A stretch of DNA of 64,000 nucleotides. It comes from Streptomyces sp. MRC013. GTDB lineage: Bacteria > Actinomycetota > Actinomycetes > Streptomycetales > Streptomycetaceae. Made by a program: the position numbers and the translations under genes. The notes beneath the pieces are model-generated. The model had not been told where the DNA came from. It did no database searches and worked only from the letters and a program-made list of their open reading frames with translations. The stretch covers positions 2,604,001 to 2,668,000 of the forward strand of contig NZ_CP094264.1 of the NCBI RefSeq assembly GCF_023614235.1, in the 5' to 3' direction. Every line of letters starts with the position of its first letter. The stretch's first letter is position 1. Of the stretch, positions 8,420-15,846 are shown in pieces.

Positions 8420-8999
8420 GAGCGCTCGTTCCTTTCCGTTGAACGCCGAGGTCCACATCACAACACGTGTGCGTTACTTCACTGTGCGTACGGGGCGGCG
8501 AATCGCCGCCCGGTCCGCCGGCGGGGGGTGCCGAGCGGTCGGACGACACCGTCGGGGGCCGGCGTCTGCTGGGGCCGTGGAGCGGGTGGCGCGGGATCGC
8601 GCGGGACACCGTCCGCACCACCGGGGTGGGCGCGTCCCCGTGGGAGAGGACGTCCGGGCTTCCCGCGGAGTTCCGGGACCGCCCCGGCTCTCCCGGCACC
8701 CCGCGATCGCGCATCCCGCCCGCCCGGCACGACGCAGCCCCGTGTCCGTTCGGTGTCGCCTCGGGGGGTGCCCCTTGTCGAACGCGCTCAGTCGACCGTA
8801 AATCCTTTCCACCAGAGCCATTTTTCGGCCAGGTTCAACACCACACGGACACCGCATGTCTCACCGGACAATGCTGGACATCTCCTCACGTGTACGTGTA
8901 CATCTGGATGCAGCGGTGACGGCGCGCCATGACATACGGATTGACATGGGGGTTTGCGATGCTGTGGAGCAAGGGGAAGCAGCCGGGAAGCCGGTTGCC
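8420..8999. other. Intergenic between divergent genes
   Basis: About 580 bp separating the prim-pol gene from the SpoIIE-type phosphatase gene. TGTAC-GT-GTACA (8891-8902) is a small inverted repeat about 100 bp upstream of the phosphatase start. A 14-codon frame at 8958-9002 (MLWSKGKQPGSRLP) ends ATGA over the phosphatase start and might be a leader peptide, or coincidence. No RNA gene or larger ORF is supported. Confidence 0.45.
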
Positions 9000-10469
9000 A
9001 TGAGCACCCCCCACCTGCCGAAAGTGGCCGGAACCGGTCCAACGGTCCCCGCCCCTGCCCACACTGCGTCACCTCTTTCGGGTATCCCCGCCGCGGCATC
9101 CGAACCCGGTGCCCCGAACGGGGACCGGCCGCCGGACCTGACGCCCCTTCAGGGGCTCGCCGAACGCCTCGCCCGCACCCGCACCCTGGACGAGGCGCTC
9201 CGGGAACTGCTGGGCGCCGGTGCGACCCTCGTCGGGGCCCGCCGCGGCATGGCCGTCCTCGAACCGGCCGACGGGCGGGGGCCCACCGCCACCGTCGGGC
9301 TCGGCCTCGCCCACGCCGACCTGGGCGCCATCGAGACCCTCCCCCGGAGCACCACCCCCCACGGACGCCTCCTCGACGGTCTGCCCGGCGGCCCGCTCCC
9401 CGATCCCCGGCCGTCGTCCTCGGAGCACGGGGCACCGACCGGCCGCGGCGCCGGAGGAGCGGCGATGCCCCCGTCCGGTGCGCCGGGCGCCGTCGCCACC
9501 CCCGACATCCCCGGCGACGAGCGCCTGGACCCCCGTCACCGCGAGGTCGCCGCCCGCCTGGGCTTCGCCGCCAGCTACGCCGTGCCGCTCACCGCCGAGG
9601 GGACCGGCCGGCTGGGCGCCGTCCTCTGGCTGTACGACGAGCCGGCCGAACCCGACGGGCACCGCCGCCACCTCGTCGGTCTGTACGGACGGTACGCCTC
9701 CGAGCACCTGGCCCGGCTCCTGGAGCTGGAGCGCGGGCGCGCCGAGGTCAACGCCCTCACCGAGGAACTGCTGCCCACCCGGCTGCCGCATGTCCCGGGC
9801 GTCCGGCTGGCCGCGCGGCGCGTCGCCGGTTCGCCGGGTGGCCACTGGTACGACGCCCTGCCGCTGCCGGAGGGTGCGCTGGGCCTGGCGGTGGGATCCG
9901 TCTCCGGTACGGGGCCGGGCGCCCTGGCCGCGGCGGGACGGTTGCGCGCCTCCCTGCGCGCGTACGCCGTGCTGGAGGGCGAGGACCCGGTCGCCGTGCT
10001 GTCCGACCTGGAGCTGCTGCTGCGGCTCACCGAGCCCGCGCGGTCCGCCACGGCGCTGTTCGCCTGCGTGGAGCCGGTACGACGGAGGATCGTCCTGGCC
10101 GGAGCGGGGCACGCGCCGCCCCTGGTCGTCGGCGACCGGCGTACCGAGTACGTCGAGACCTCCGTGTCGGCGCCGATGGGCATGCTCCCCTGCTGGGAGG
10201 CACCGAGCGTGGAGCTCGACGTACGGCCGGGGGAGACGGTGCTCTTCTACACGGACGGCCTGCTGCGCCGGATCAGCGGCTCCGTCGACCGCGCATTCGC
10301 CCTGTTGCACGCCGCTGCGGCGAGCGTGCCGAGGGCCGAGCGGGCCGATCCGGGGGCGGTCGCCGACCACGTGCTGCGCCTCGTGCTCGGCGGGTCCGTG
10401 AAGGACGGAGGCCGGGACCGGCGGGCCGGCGCCGGGGACGCCGTCGTGCTCGCGGCCCGCTTCGACTAG
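9000..10469 (+). CDS. GAF domain-SpoIIE-type PP2C phosphatase
   Basis: A predicted serine phosphatase acting on phosphorylated anti-anti-sigma factors or similar partners. About 489 residues: an N-terminal tail, a GAF-like sensory domain (about 45-250), then a SpoIIE-type PP2C domain. That domain begins around LLPTRLPHVPGVRLAARR and includes GGHWYDALPL, AGHAPPLVV and GETVLFYTDGLL. The metal-binding positions are less canonical at GGHWYD, where GGDWYD is usual: an Asp is replaced by His, which may weaken activity. The start is uncertain. ATG 9000 is taken because a 14-codon upstream frame overlaps it as ATGA, but in-frame ATGs at 8946 and 8856 are possible. Transcribed with the aminopeptidase gene downstream. 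Confidence 0.82.
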   Translation: MSTPHLPKVAGTGPTVPAPAHTASPLSGIPAAASEPGAPNGDRPPDLTPLQGLAERLARTRTLDEALRELLGAGATLVGARRGMAVLEPADGRGPTATVGLGLAHADLGAIETLPRSTTPHGRLLDGLPGGPLPDPRPSSSEHGAPTGRGAGGAAMPPSGAPGAVATPDIPGDERLDPRHREVAARLGFAASYAVPLTAEGTGRLGAVLWLYDEPAEPDGHRRHLVGLYGRYASEHLARLLELERGRAEVNALTEELLPTRLPHVPGVRLAARRVAGSPGGHWYDALPLPEGALGLAVGSVSGTGPGALAAAGRLRASLRAYAVLEGEDPVAVLSDLELLLRLTEPARSATALFACVEPVRRRIVLAGAGHAPPLVVGDRRTEYVETSVSAPMGMLPCWEAPSVELDVRPGETVLFYTDGLLRRISGSVDRAFALLHAAAASVPRAERADPGAVADHVLRLVLGGSVKDGGRDRRAGAGDAVVLAARFD

Positions 10470-10639
10470 GACGGCTCCGGGCCGGCATGCCGGGAAGCGC
10501 CCCGTGCGGCGCGGTCCCCCGGCGGGTTGCGAGCGGACGGACCGCCCCGGGTCTTCCTGCGTGCGCCCGTACGATGGGGGCGTACCTCGGGCTCCCGCCC
10601 CGGGGAAGGGGGCGGTGTCGTACCCGAGGAGGCGGACCC

Positions 10640-12103
10640 ATGGCCGACGCACTCGCTCCGGAGACCCCGGACGGCGGCGAAGAGCCGATCAAGCAGCGCA
10701 AGAACGGCCTGTACCCGGGCGTCTCCGACGAGCTCGCCGAGAACATGCGGTCGGGATGGGCCGACACGGAGCTGCGCGACCTGCGGCCGATCGCCCAGGC
10801 CGCCCACACGGCCGCACGCCGCGACGCGCTCTCGGCCCGCTTCCCCGGCGAGCGCCTGGTGATCCCCGCGGGCCATCTGAAGACGCGCGCGAACGACACG
10901 GAGTACGGCTTCCGCGCCGCCACCGAGTACGCGTACCTCACCGGCGACCAGACCGAGGACGGCGTCCTGGTGCTGGAGCCCCGGGACGGCGGCGAGGGCC
11001 ATGACGCGACGCTGTACCTGCTGCCGCGCTCCGATCGGGAGAACGGCGAGTTCTGGCTGTCCGGCCAGGGCGAGCTGTGGGTGGGCCGTCGCCACTCGCT
11101 GGACGAGGCCGCCACCCTGTACGGCGTTCCCACCGGCGACGTGCGCGAACTGCCCGGCAGGCTGAGCGGGGCCACGGGCCCGGTACGCGTCGTGCGCGGC
11201 TACGACGCGGGCGTCGAGAGGGCCCTCGCCGACAAGGTCACCGCCGAACGGGACGAGGAGCTGCGGGTCTTCCTCTCCGAGACCCGGCTCGTCAAGGACG
11301 ACTTCGAGATCGCCGAGCTGGAGAAGGCGTGCGCCTCCACGGCGCGCGGCTTCGAGGACGTCGTCAGGGTTCTCGACAAGGCCGAGGCGACCTCCGAGCG
11401 CTACATCGAGGGCACCTTCTTCCTGCGGGCCCGCGTCGAGGGCAACGACGTCGGCTACGGCTCCATCTGCGCCGCGGGCCCACACGCCTGCACCCTCCAC
11501 TGGGTCCGCAACGACGGCCCGGTCCGCTCCGGCGACCTGCTCCTGCTGGACGCGGGCGTCGAGACCAGCGAGCTGTACACCGCGGACGTGACCCGGACGC
11601 TGCCGATCTCCGGCACGTTCACCGACCTCCAGCGGAAGGTCTACGACGCCGTGTACGAGGCCCAGGAGGCCGGCATCGCGGCGGTCAAGCCGGGCGCGGC
11701 GTTCCGCGACTTCCACGACGCCGCACAACGCGTGCTCACCACGAGGCTCATCGAGTGGGGTCTGCTGGAAGGTCCGGTCGAGCGCGTCCTGGAGCTGGGC
11801 CTCCAGCGCCGCTGGACCCTGCACGGCACCGGCCACATGCTCGGAATGGACGTCCACGACTGCGCGGCGGCGCGCACCGAGGCCTACGTCGGCGGCACCC
11901 TGCAGCCGGGCATGTGCCTGACGGTCGAGCCGGGCCTGTACTTCCAGGCGGACGACCTGACCGTGCCGGAGGAGTACCGGGGCATCGGCGTCCGGATCGA
12001 GGACGACCTCCTGGTGACCGAGGACGGCAACCGGAACCTGTCGGAGGCGCTTCCGCGCCGGTCCGACGAGGTGGAGGCGTGGATGGCGCGCCTGAAGGGC
12101 TGA
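10640..12103 (+). CDS. pepP: Xaa-Pro aminopeptidase (aminopeptidase P)
   Basis: Removes the N-terminal residue from peptides whose second residue is proline. 487 residues with an N-terminal AMP_N domain (about 40-190) and a C-terminal pita-bread M24 domain. The dinuclear metal ligands are visible: Asp in LLLDAGVE, Asp in TADVTRT, His in HGTGHMLG, Glu in VEPGLY and Glu in RIEDDLL. The ATG at 10640 follows GAGGAGG (10626-10632) at ideal spacing. Cytoplasmic. It ends just before a very strong terminator and a parS site. Confidence 0.94.
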   Translation: MADALAPETPDGGEEPIKQRKNGLYPGVSDELAENMRSGWADTELRDLRPIAQAAHTAARRDALSARFPGERLVIPAGHLKTRANDTEYGFRAATEYAYLTGDQTEDGVLVLEPRDGGEGHDATLYLLPRSDRENGEFWLSGQGELWVGRRHSLDEAATLYGVPTGDVRELPGRLSGATGPVRVVRGYDAGVERALADKVTAERDEELRVFLSETRLVKDDFEIAELEKACASTARGFEDVVRVLDKAEATSERYIEGTFFLRARVEGNDVGYGSICAAGPHACTLHWVRNDGPVRSGDLLLLDAGVETSELYTADVTRTLPISGTFTDLQRKVYDAVYEAQEAGIAAVKPGAAFRDFHDAAQRVLTTRLIEWGLLEGPVERVLELGLQRRWTLHGTGHMLGMDVHDCAAARTEAYVGGTLQPGMCLTVEPGLYFQADDLTVPEEYRGIGVRIEDDLLVTEDGNRNLSEALPRRSDEVEAWMARLKG

Positions 12104-12121
12104 CACCGCCGAGAAATCAGG

Positions 12122-12157
12122 CGTCCCCCCGCCGGATCGGCTTCCGGCGGGGGGACG
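12122..12157. terminator. Perfect 15-bp-stem bidirectional terminator
   Basis: The arms 12122-12136 and 12143-12157 are perfectly complementary and enclose a 6-nt loop; TTT follows. It lies between the convergent pepP and anti-sigma ATPase genes. Confidence 0.85.
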
Positions 12158-12170
12158 TTTCACGTGGAAC
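12157..12170. promoter_or_regulatory. parS: parS-like ParB site, one mismatch
   Basis: GTTTCACGTGGAAC differs from the Streptomyces parS consensus GTTTCACGTGAAAC at one position. It abuts the terminator and lies 7 bp from a perfect parS, so the two sites form a tandem pair. Confidence 0.6.
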
Positions 12171-12198
12171 GGGCTCTGTTTCACGTGAAACAGAGCCC
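12171..12198. promoter_or_regulatory. parS: parS inside a 28-bp perfect palindrome
   Basis: The exact ParB site GTTTCACGTGAAAC occupies 12178-12191. The flanks extend the symmetry on both sides (GGGCTCT and AGAGCCC), so 12171-12198 is a perfect 28-bp palindrome. In RNA this would form a hairpin, so it may also serve as a terminator for the minus-strand gene ending at 12206. ParB binding here would nucleate the segregation complex. Confidence 0.9.
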
Positions 12199-12205
12199 GG
12201 GGCCC

Positions 12206-12649
12206 TCAGGTCGTCAGCACCAGAGGCGCGTCCGCCCGCCACTTCACGATCTTGTCGAAGGAGACCACGGCACCGCCCCGCCCCGCCCTGTTCCCGAAGT
12301 GGACGTGGTCGGCGAGCTCCTCGATCAGCCGCAGGCCGCGCCCGCTCTCGGCGTCGGCAGGCGGGGGGGCGGGGACGACGTCCACCGGTTCCTGCGGGAA
12401 GCCCGGGCCGGAGTCGGCCACTTCGATACGGCACTTCTCACCGTCCAGGTACGCCGTCACCCGGAATTCGACGGACCCCTCCCCGGCGTGCTCCACCGCG
12501 TTGGCGCAGGCTTCGCCGAGGGCCAGCGACAGGTCGTAGGAGGTGTCCGGGTCGACACCCGCGGTCTCCATGGTGCCGAGCAGGAGACGTCGGGCGAGCG
12601 GAACGCTCGCAGCCTCGCGCCGCAAGTGGAGAGACCACCAGATGCTCAT
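12206..12649 (-). CDS. ATP-binding anti-sigma-factor-type kinase
   Basis: A 147-residue GHKL ATPase, the minimal RsbW/SpoIIAB-like form. N box LALGEACANAVEHA, G1 box VADSGPGFPQ and G2 box GRGLRLIEELADHV are intact, so ATP binding and possibly kinase activity are expected. Partners are not encoded next door. Start ATG 12649 has AGGAGG just upstream. Further upstream, TATGC-GGC-GCATA (12698-12710) is an inverted repeat in the promoter region. The gene converges on pepP, with a terminator and two ParB sites between them. Confidence 0.9.
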   Translation of the reverse strand: MSIWWSLHLRREAASVPLARRLLLGTMETAGVDPDTSYDLSLALGEACANAVEHAGEGSVEFRVTAYLDGEKCRIEVADSGPGFPQEPVDVVPAPPPADAESGRGLRLIEELADHVHFGNRAGRGGAVVSFDKIVKWRADAPLVLTT

Positions 12650-12697
12650 GCTTCAGCCTCCTGGCTGCGGCTCGACGTATCGTTACGTATTGCCCCG

Positions 12698-12710
12698 TAT
12701 GCGGCGCATA
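12698..12710. promoter_or_regulatory. Inverted repeat upstream of the anti-sigma ATPase gene
   Basis: TATGC-GGC-GCATA is perfectly symmetric and lies about 50 bp upstream of the ATG, in a locally AT-richer patch that should contain the promoter. The regulator is unknown. Confidence 0.4.
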
Positions 12711-12868
12711 AGCGTCATGCCGCCGCCCGGTCCCCCGATCAGTGGACGCGCTTGCTCCGGACGCCGCTGCGCGGGGGGCCCGGGGCGCCTTCGGGACGCC
12801 GGAGCCAAAGGCGGCGCACCGGACCTGCCGTCGGGGCCGCCGGAACCCGGTGGGATGATGGCCCGGCC

Positions 12869-13657
12869 ATGTCCGTCCCCCTTGGTCCACGGTTGCTGAG
12901 GACCGCGGTGTTCACCGCGGTCTGCGTCGTGCTGTCCGCACTGGGACACTCCCTCGCCGCGAGCCAGGCCGTTCCCCGGTGGACGCTGAGCGTCGGTTTC
13001 GCCGGCGTCCTGGTCCTCGCCCTGCCGTTCAGCGGGCGCGAGCGCTCGCTGCCGGCGATCGCGACGGCCCTGGCCGGCGGGCAGCTGGCGCTCCACACCC
13101 TCTTCGGCGCCGGGCAGGGGCACGCCGCTCCCGCGGGCGTCGGCGGACCCGCGGACGACGCGTTGGTGCGGGCCGCGGCCCGGTTGATGTGCGGTGGGGG
13201 GACCAGCGAGCGGATCACCCTCGACGAGGCGCACCGGATCGTGACGACGGCGGGACTCGACCCGGCGGCGGCCGCGGCCGCCGCCGGTCCGGCCCCGGTC
13301 GGCACCCTCGACCAGCTGGTCCTGCCGAGTCTGCCCATGATCCTGGCGCACCTGCTGGCGGCCCTCCCCGTCGGCTGGCTGCTGCGCCGCGGCGACCTCG
13401 CGCTGCTGCGTCTGCACCGGCTGGCCGACACCACGGCGCGGGGCGCCGCCGAGGCCGCCGAGGAAGCACTCGTACGGGCGCTGCGCACGGCACTCGTCCT
13501 CGTGCTCGCACTGCTCGCCGGGGTGCGGTCGCCGCTCGCGACGGAGCCCCGGACGGCGCGGACCGGCGAGGACGGTCCACCGGCCCCGGCGACCGGGGCG
13601 CTCCAGCACACGGTGATCAGGCGCGGCCCCCCGGCCGTCCTCGCCCTCGCGACCTGA
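12869..13657 (+). CDS. Integral membrane protein
   Basis: 262 residues with about four or five membrane segments: near LLRTAVFTAVCVVLSALG, TLSVGFAGVLVLALPF and AIATALAGGQLALHTLF, a later segment at LPMILAHLLAALPVGWLL, and LRTALVLVLALLAGV. Between them lies a soluble stretch of about 80 residues. It sits immediately upstream of the YcnI-Sco copper genes. Those genes have His/Cys/Met ligand motifs that are absent here, so a role in copper handling is suggested only by position. Start at ATG 12869. I do not recognise a named family. Confidence 0.75.
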   Translation: MSVPLGPRLLRTAVFTAVCVVLSALGHSLAASQAVPRWTLSVGFAGVLVLALPFSGRERSLPAIATALAGGQLALHTLFGAGQGHAAPAGVGGPADDALVRAAARLMCGGGTSERITLDEAHRIVTTAGLDPAAAAAAAGPAPVGTLDQLVLPSLPMILAHLLAALPVGWLLRRGDLALLRLHRLADTTARGAAEAAEEALVRALRTALVLVLALLAGVRSPLATEPRTARTGEDGPPAPATGALQHTVIRRGPPAVLALAT

Positions 13658-13879
13658 TCCGGTCCGACCGGCCCCGGCCCTCCCGGGGCCCGGCGCGGCA
13701 CACCCGCGCCCCGGCGGCCCGACGCGTCGGCCTACCCCGACGTGCCCGGCTTCCGGCACCTCCGGCGTGTCCACCTCCGACGACGCGTCCGAGGGGCACG
13801 CCCGCGACCGGACCGGCGCCACCGCGCCCGTGCGCGCGCCGGCGCCCTACGCCCTTCCCCTCCCGTGGAGTGTTCCGAC

Positions 13880-14566
13880 ATGAACGTCACCCGTCTGCCC
13901 TCGCGCCTCGCCCTCGTCGGCGGCGCCGCCGTCTCGTCCGTCCTGCTGCTCTCCCCCGCCGCCCACGCCCATGTGACCGTCCAGCCGCAGGGCCAGGCCG
14001 CCAAGGGCGGTTACGCCACGGTCAACTTCAAGGTGCCCAACGAACGGGACGGCGCCTCGACCGTGAAGCTGGAGGTCACGCTCCCCCAGGACCACCCGTT
14101 GGCGTCCGCGATGCCGCAGCCCGTGCCCGGCTGGACCGTCGCGGTCGAGAAGGCGAAGCTCGACACCCCGCTGGTCGTGCACGGCAGGAAGATCACGGAA
14201 GCGCCCTCCAAGATCATCTGGACGGCGAGCGGCTCGAAGATCGGCCCCGGCCAGTTCCAGCAGTTCCCGGTCTCGCTCGGCCGTCTGCCCGAGAGCACCG
14301 ACCGGCTCGTCTTCAAGGCCCTCCAGACGTACGACGACAAGGAGGTCGTGCGCTGGATCGAGGAGGCGGAGGAGGGCGCCGCCGAGCCCGACTCCCCCGC
14401 GCCCGTCCTCGAACTCGCCTCCGCCGAGGAGGACGGGGCGGAGACCGGGACGGCATCCGCCGACGCGATCGACACCACCGCACGGATCCTCGGCGCCGTC
14501 GGCATCCTGGTCGGGGCGGTCGGCGTCGCCTACGGCGTCCTGGCCGGCCGCCGCCGCTCCGCCTGA
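13880..14566 (+). CDS. YcnI-like copper-binding protein (DUF1775)
   Basis: An exported copper-binding protein of 228 residues. A signal peptide (about 1-31) is cleaved at AHA|HVTVQP, leaving an N-terminal histidine as the expected copper ligand of the YcnI fold. The DUF1775 domain spans about 32-160. A Glu-rich linker follows, then a C-terminal membrane anchor (ILGAVGILVGAVGVAYGVLA) and RRR. Anchored outside the cell. It heads the cluster with sco and a PCuAC gene, consistent with copper delivery. Start ATG 13880 has GTGGAG upstream. Confidence 0.92.
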   Translation: MNVTRLPSRLALVGGAAVSSVLLLSPAAHAHVTVQPQGQAAKGGYATVNFKVPNERDGASTVKLEVTLPQDHPLASAMPQPVPGWTVAVEKAKLDTPLVVHGRKITEAPSKIIWTASGSKIGPGQFQQFPVSLGRLPESTDRLVFKALQTYDDKEVVRWIEEAEEGAAEPDSPAPVLELASAEEDGAETGTASADAIDTTARILGAVGILVGAVGVAYGVLAGRRRSA

Positions 14567-14610
14567 CCCCCGACGACGCCCGCACCCCTACCGATGTGAG
14601 AGAACACGTG

Positions 14611-15306
14611 ATGCGCAACGCCCTCAACGCCGCGCGGCCCCGTCGGGCGGCCCGCCGCCTCCGGCTCACCGCCGCGGCGCTCGCCGCCGCGTCGGCCCTG
14701 GCCCTGTCCGCCTGCGACACCGCGGCCACGGGCGGCAGTCCCGTCACCGACGTGTCGGTGGCGCCCGACGCCGGGAAGCCCGGCACGGTCCTGGACCGGC
14801 CGTTCGAAAAGCCGGACCTCGTCCTCACCGACACCACCGGCAAGCCGTACGACCTGCGGGAGCGCACCGAGGGCAAGCCGACCCTCGTCTACTTCGGCTA
14901 CACCCACTGCCCCGACGTGTGCCCGCTGACCATGAGCAACATCGCCGAGGCGATGAGGCGGCTGCCCGCGGCCGACCGCGACAAGCTCGAGGTCGTCTTC
15001 ATCACCACCGACCCCGAGCGCGACACCCCCGCCGAGCTGGCCAAGTGGCTGCCCTCCGCGGGCGACCCGAGCTTCGTCGGCCTCAGCGGCGAGTTCCCGA
15101 AGATCCAGGCCGGTGCCCGCCGGCTCGGCATCGGCATCGACCCGCCGTCCAGGGACAAGGACGGGAAGGTCGTCTCCATGCACGGTGCGCAGGTGATGGC
15201 GTTCTCGCCGAAGACCGACCGCGGCTACGTGGTCTACGGCGAGGACACCACCGCCGAGCAGTACGCCGAGGACCTGCCGAAGCTCATCCGTGGGGAGAAG
15301 CCGTGA
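14611..15306 (+). CDS. sco: Sco1/SenC-type copper chaperone lipoprotein
   Basis: Delivers copper to the cytochrome oxidase CuA centre and other extracellular cuproenzymes. 231 residues. A basic N-terminus and hydrophobic segment end in the lipobox LSAC, so it is a lipoprotein. The thioredoxin-like domain has the copper ligands CPDVC and a distal His in SMHGAQ. Start at ATG 14611; a GTG 15 nt upstream is a possible alternative. Its stop overlaps the next start (GTGA), so translational coupling is expected. In S. lividans the orthologous Sco works with the neighbouring PCuAC protein and DyP peroxidase. Confidence 0.95.
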   Translation: MRNALNAARPRRAARRLRLTAAALAAASALALSACDTAATGGSPVTDVSVAPDAGKPGTVLDRPFEKPDLVLTDTTGKPYDLRERTEGKPTLVYFGYTHCPDVCPLTMSNIAEAMRRLPAADRDKLEVVFITTDPERDTPAELAKWLPSAGDPSFVGLSGEFPKIQAGARRLGIGIDPPSRDKDGKVVSMHGAQVMAFSPKTDRGYVVYGEDTTAEQYAEDLPKLIRGEKP

Positions 15307-15830
15307 CCCGCACCACCACAGCCCTCTCCGCCGCACTCGCGCTCCTCACCGGCCTGGTGCTGGGCGGCTGCTCGTCCACCGGGCCGGCGGGCGGCAAGCC
15401 GCGGCTGGAGGTCGGCGGCGCCTTCATCCCGGAGCCGGTGAACGCCGACATGGCGGGCGGCTTCCTCACCGTCACCAACTCCGGCGACGCCGGTGACACG
15501 CTCACCTCCGTCACCAGCGACCTCTCCGACGACGTGCAGTTGCACGAGACAAGGGACCGGAAGATGCGGCAGGTCGAGTCCTTCGACCTGCCCGCGCACG
15601 GCGAGCTGAGGCTGGAGCGCGGCGGCAGCCACCTGATGTTCATGGACCTGAAGCGGACCCCGAAACGGGGCGACAAGGTCAGGGTCGAGCTGCACTTCGA
15701 GGAGTCCGGCCCGATCGAGGTCGAGATCCCGGTCGAGGCCAGGACCCACGACCCGCGGCGGTCCGGCGGGCACACGACGCACGGCCACCGGCACCGGTCG
15801 CCGCAGCAGCACGACGGCACGCGGCACTGA
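15303..15830 (+). CDS. PCu(A)C copper chaperone with His-rich tail
   Basis: A periplasm-type copper(I) chaperone of 175 residues, lipid-anchored by the lipobox LGGC. The PCuAC ligand set is present: His in QLHETRD, Met in RKMRQ, and H-x-M in SHLMFM. After the domain, a tail of about 25 residues (GGHTTHGHRHRSPQQHDG region) is very rich in histidine and could store or sense copper. The GTG start at 15303 overlaps the sco stop. It corresponds to ECuC of the S. lividans copper pathway. Confidence 0.93.
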   Translation: MTRTTTALSAALALLTGLVLGGCSSTGPAGGKPRLEVGGAFIPEPVNADMAGGFLTVTNSGDAGDTLTSVTSDLSDDVQLHETRDRKMRQVESFDLPAHGELRLERGGSHLMFMDLKRTPKRGDKVRVELHFEESGPIEVEIPVEARTHDPRRSGGHTTHGHRHRSPQQHDGTRH

Positions 15831-15846
15831 ACGACGAGGACCCACC

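Noticed and set aside
6760..8421. A 553-codon open frame on the plus strand across the gene-free region and the prim-pol gene
   Set aside because: Composition is Arg/Pro/Gly-rich without domains, it is antisense to a recognisable gene in its second half, and it lacks an RBS. Typical of open antisense frames in very GC-rich DNA.
8941..8970. TTGACA at 8941 as promoter for the phosphatase gene
   Set aside because: No acceptable -10 at 16-19 nt spacing; kept only as a coincidence.
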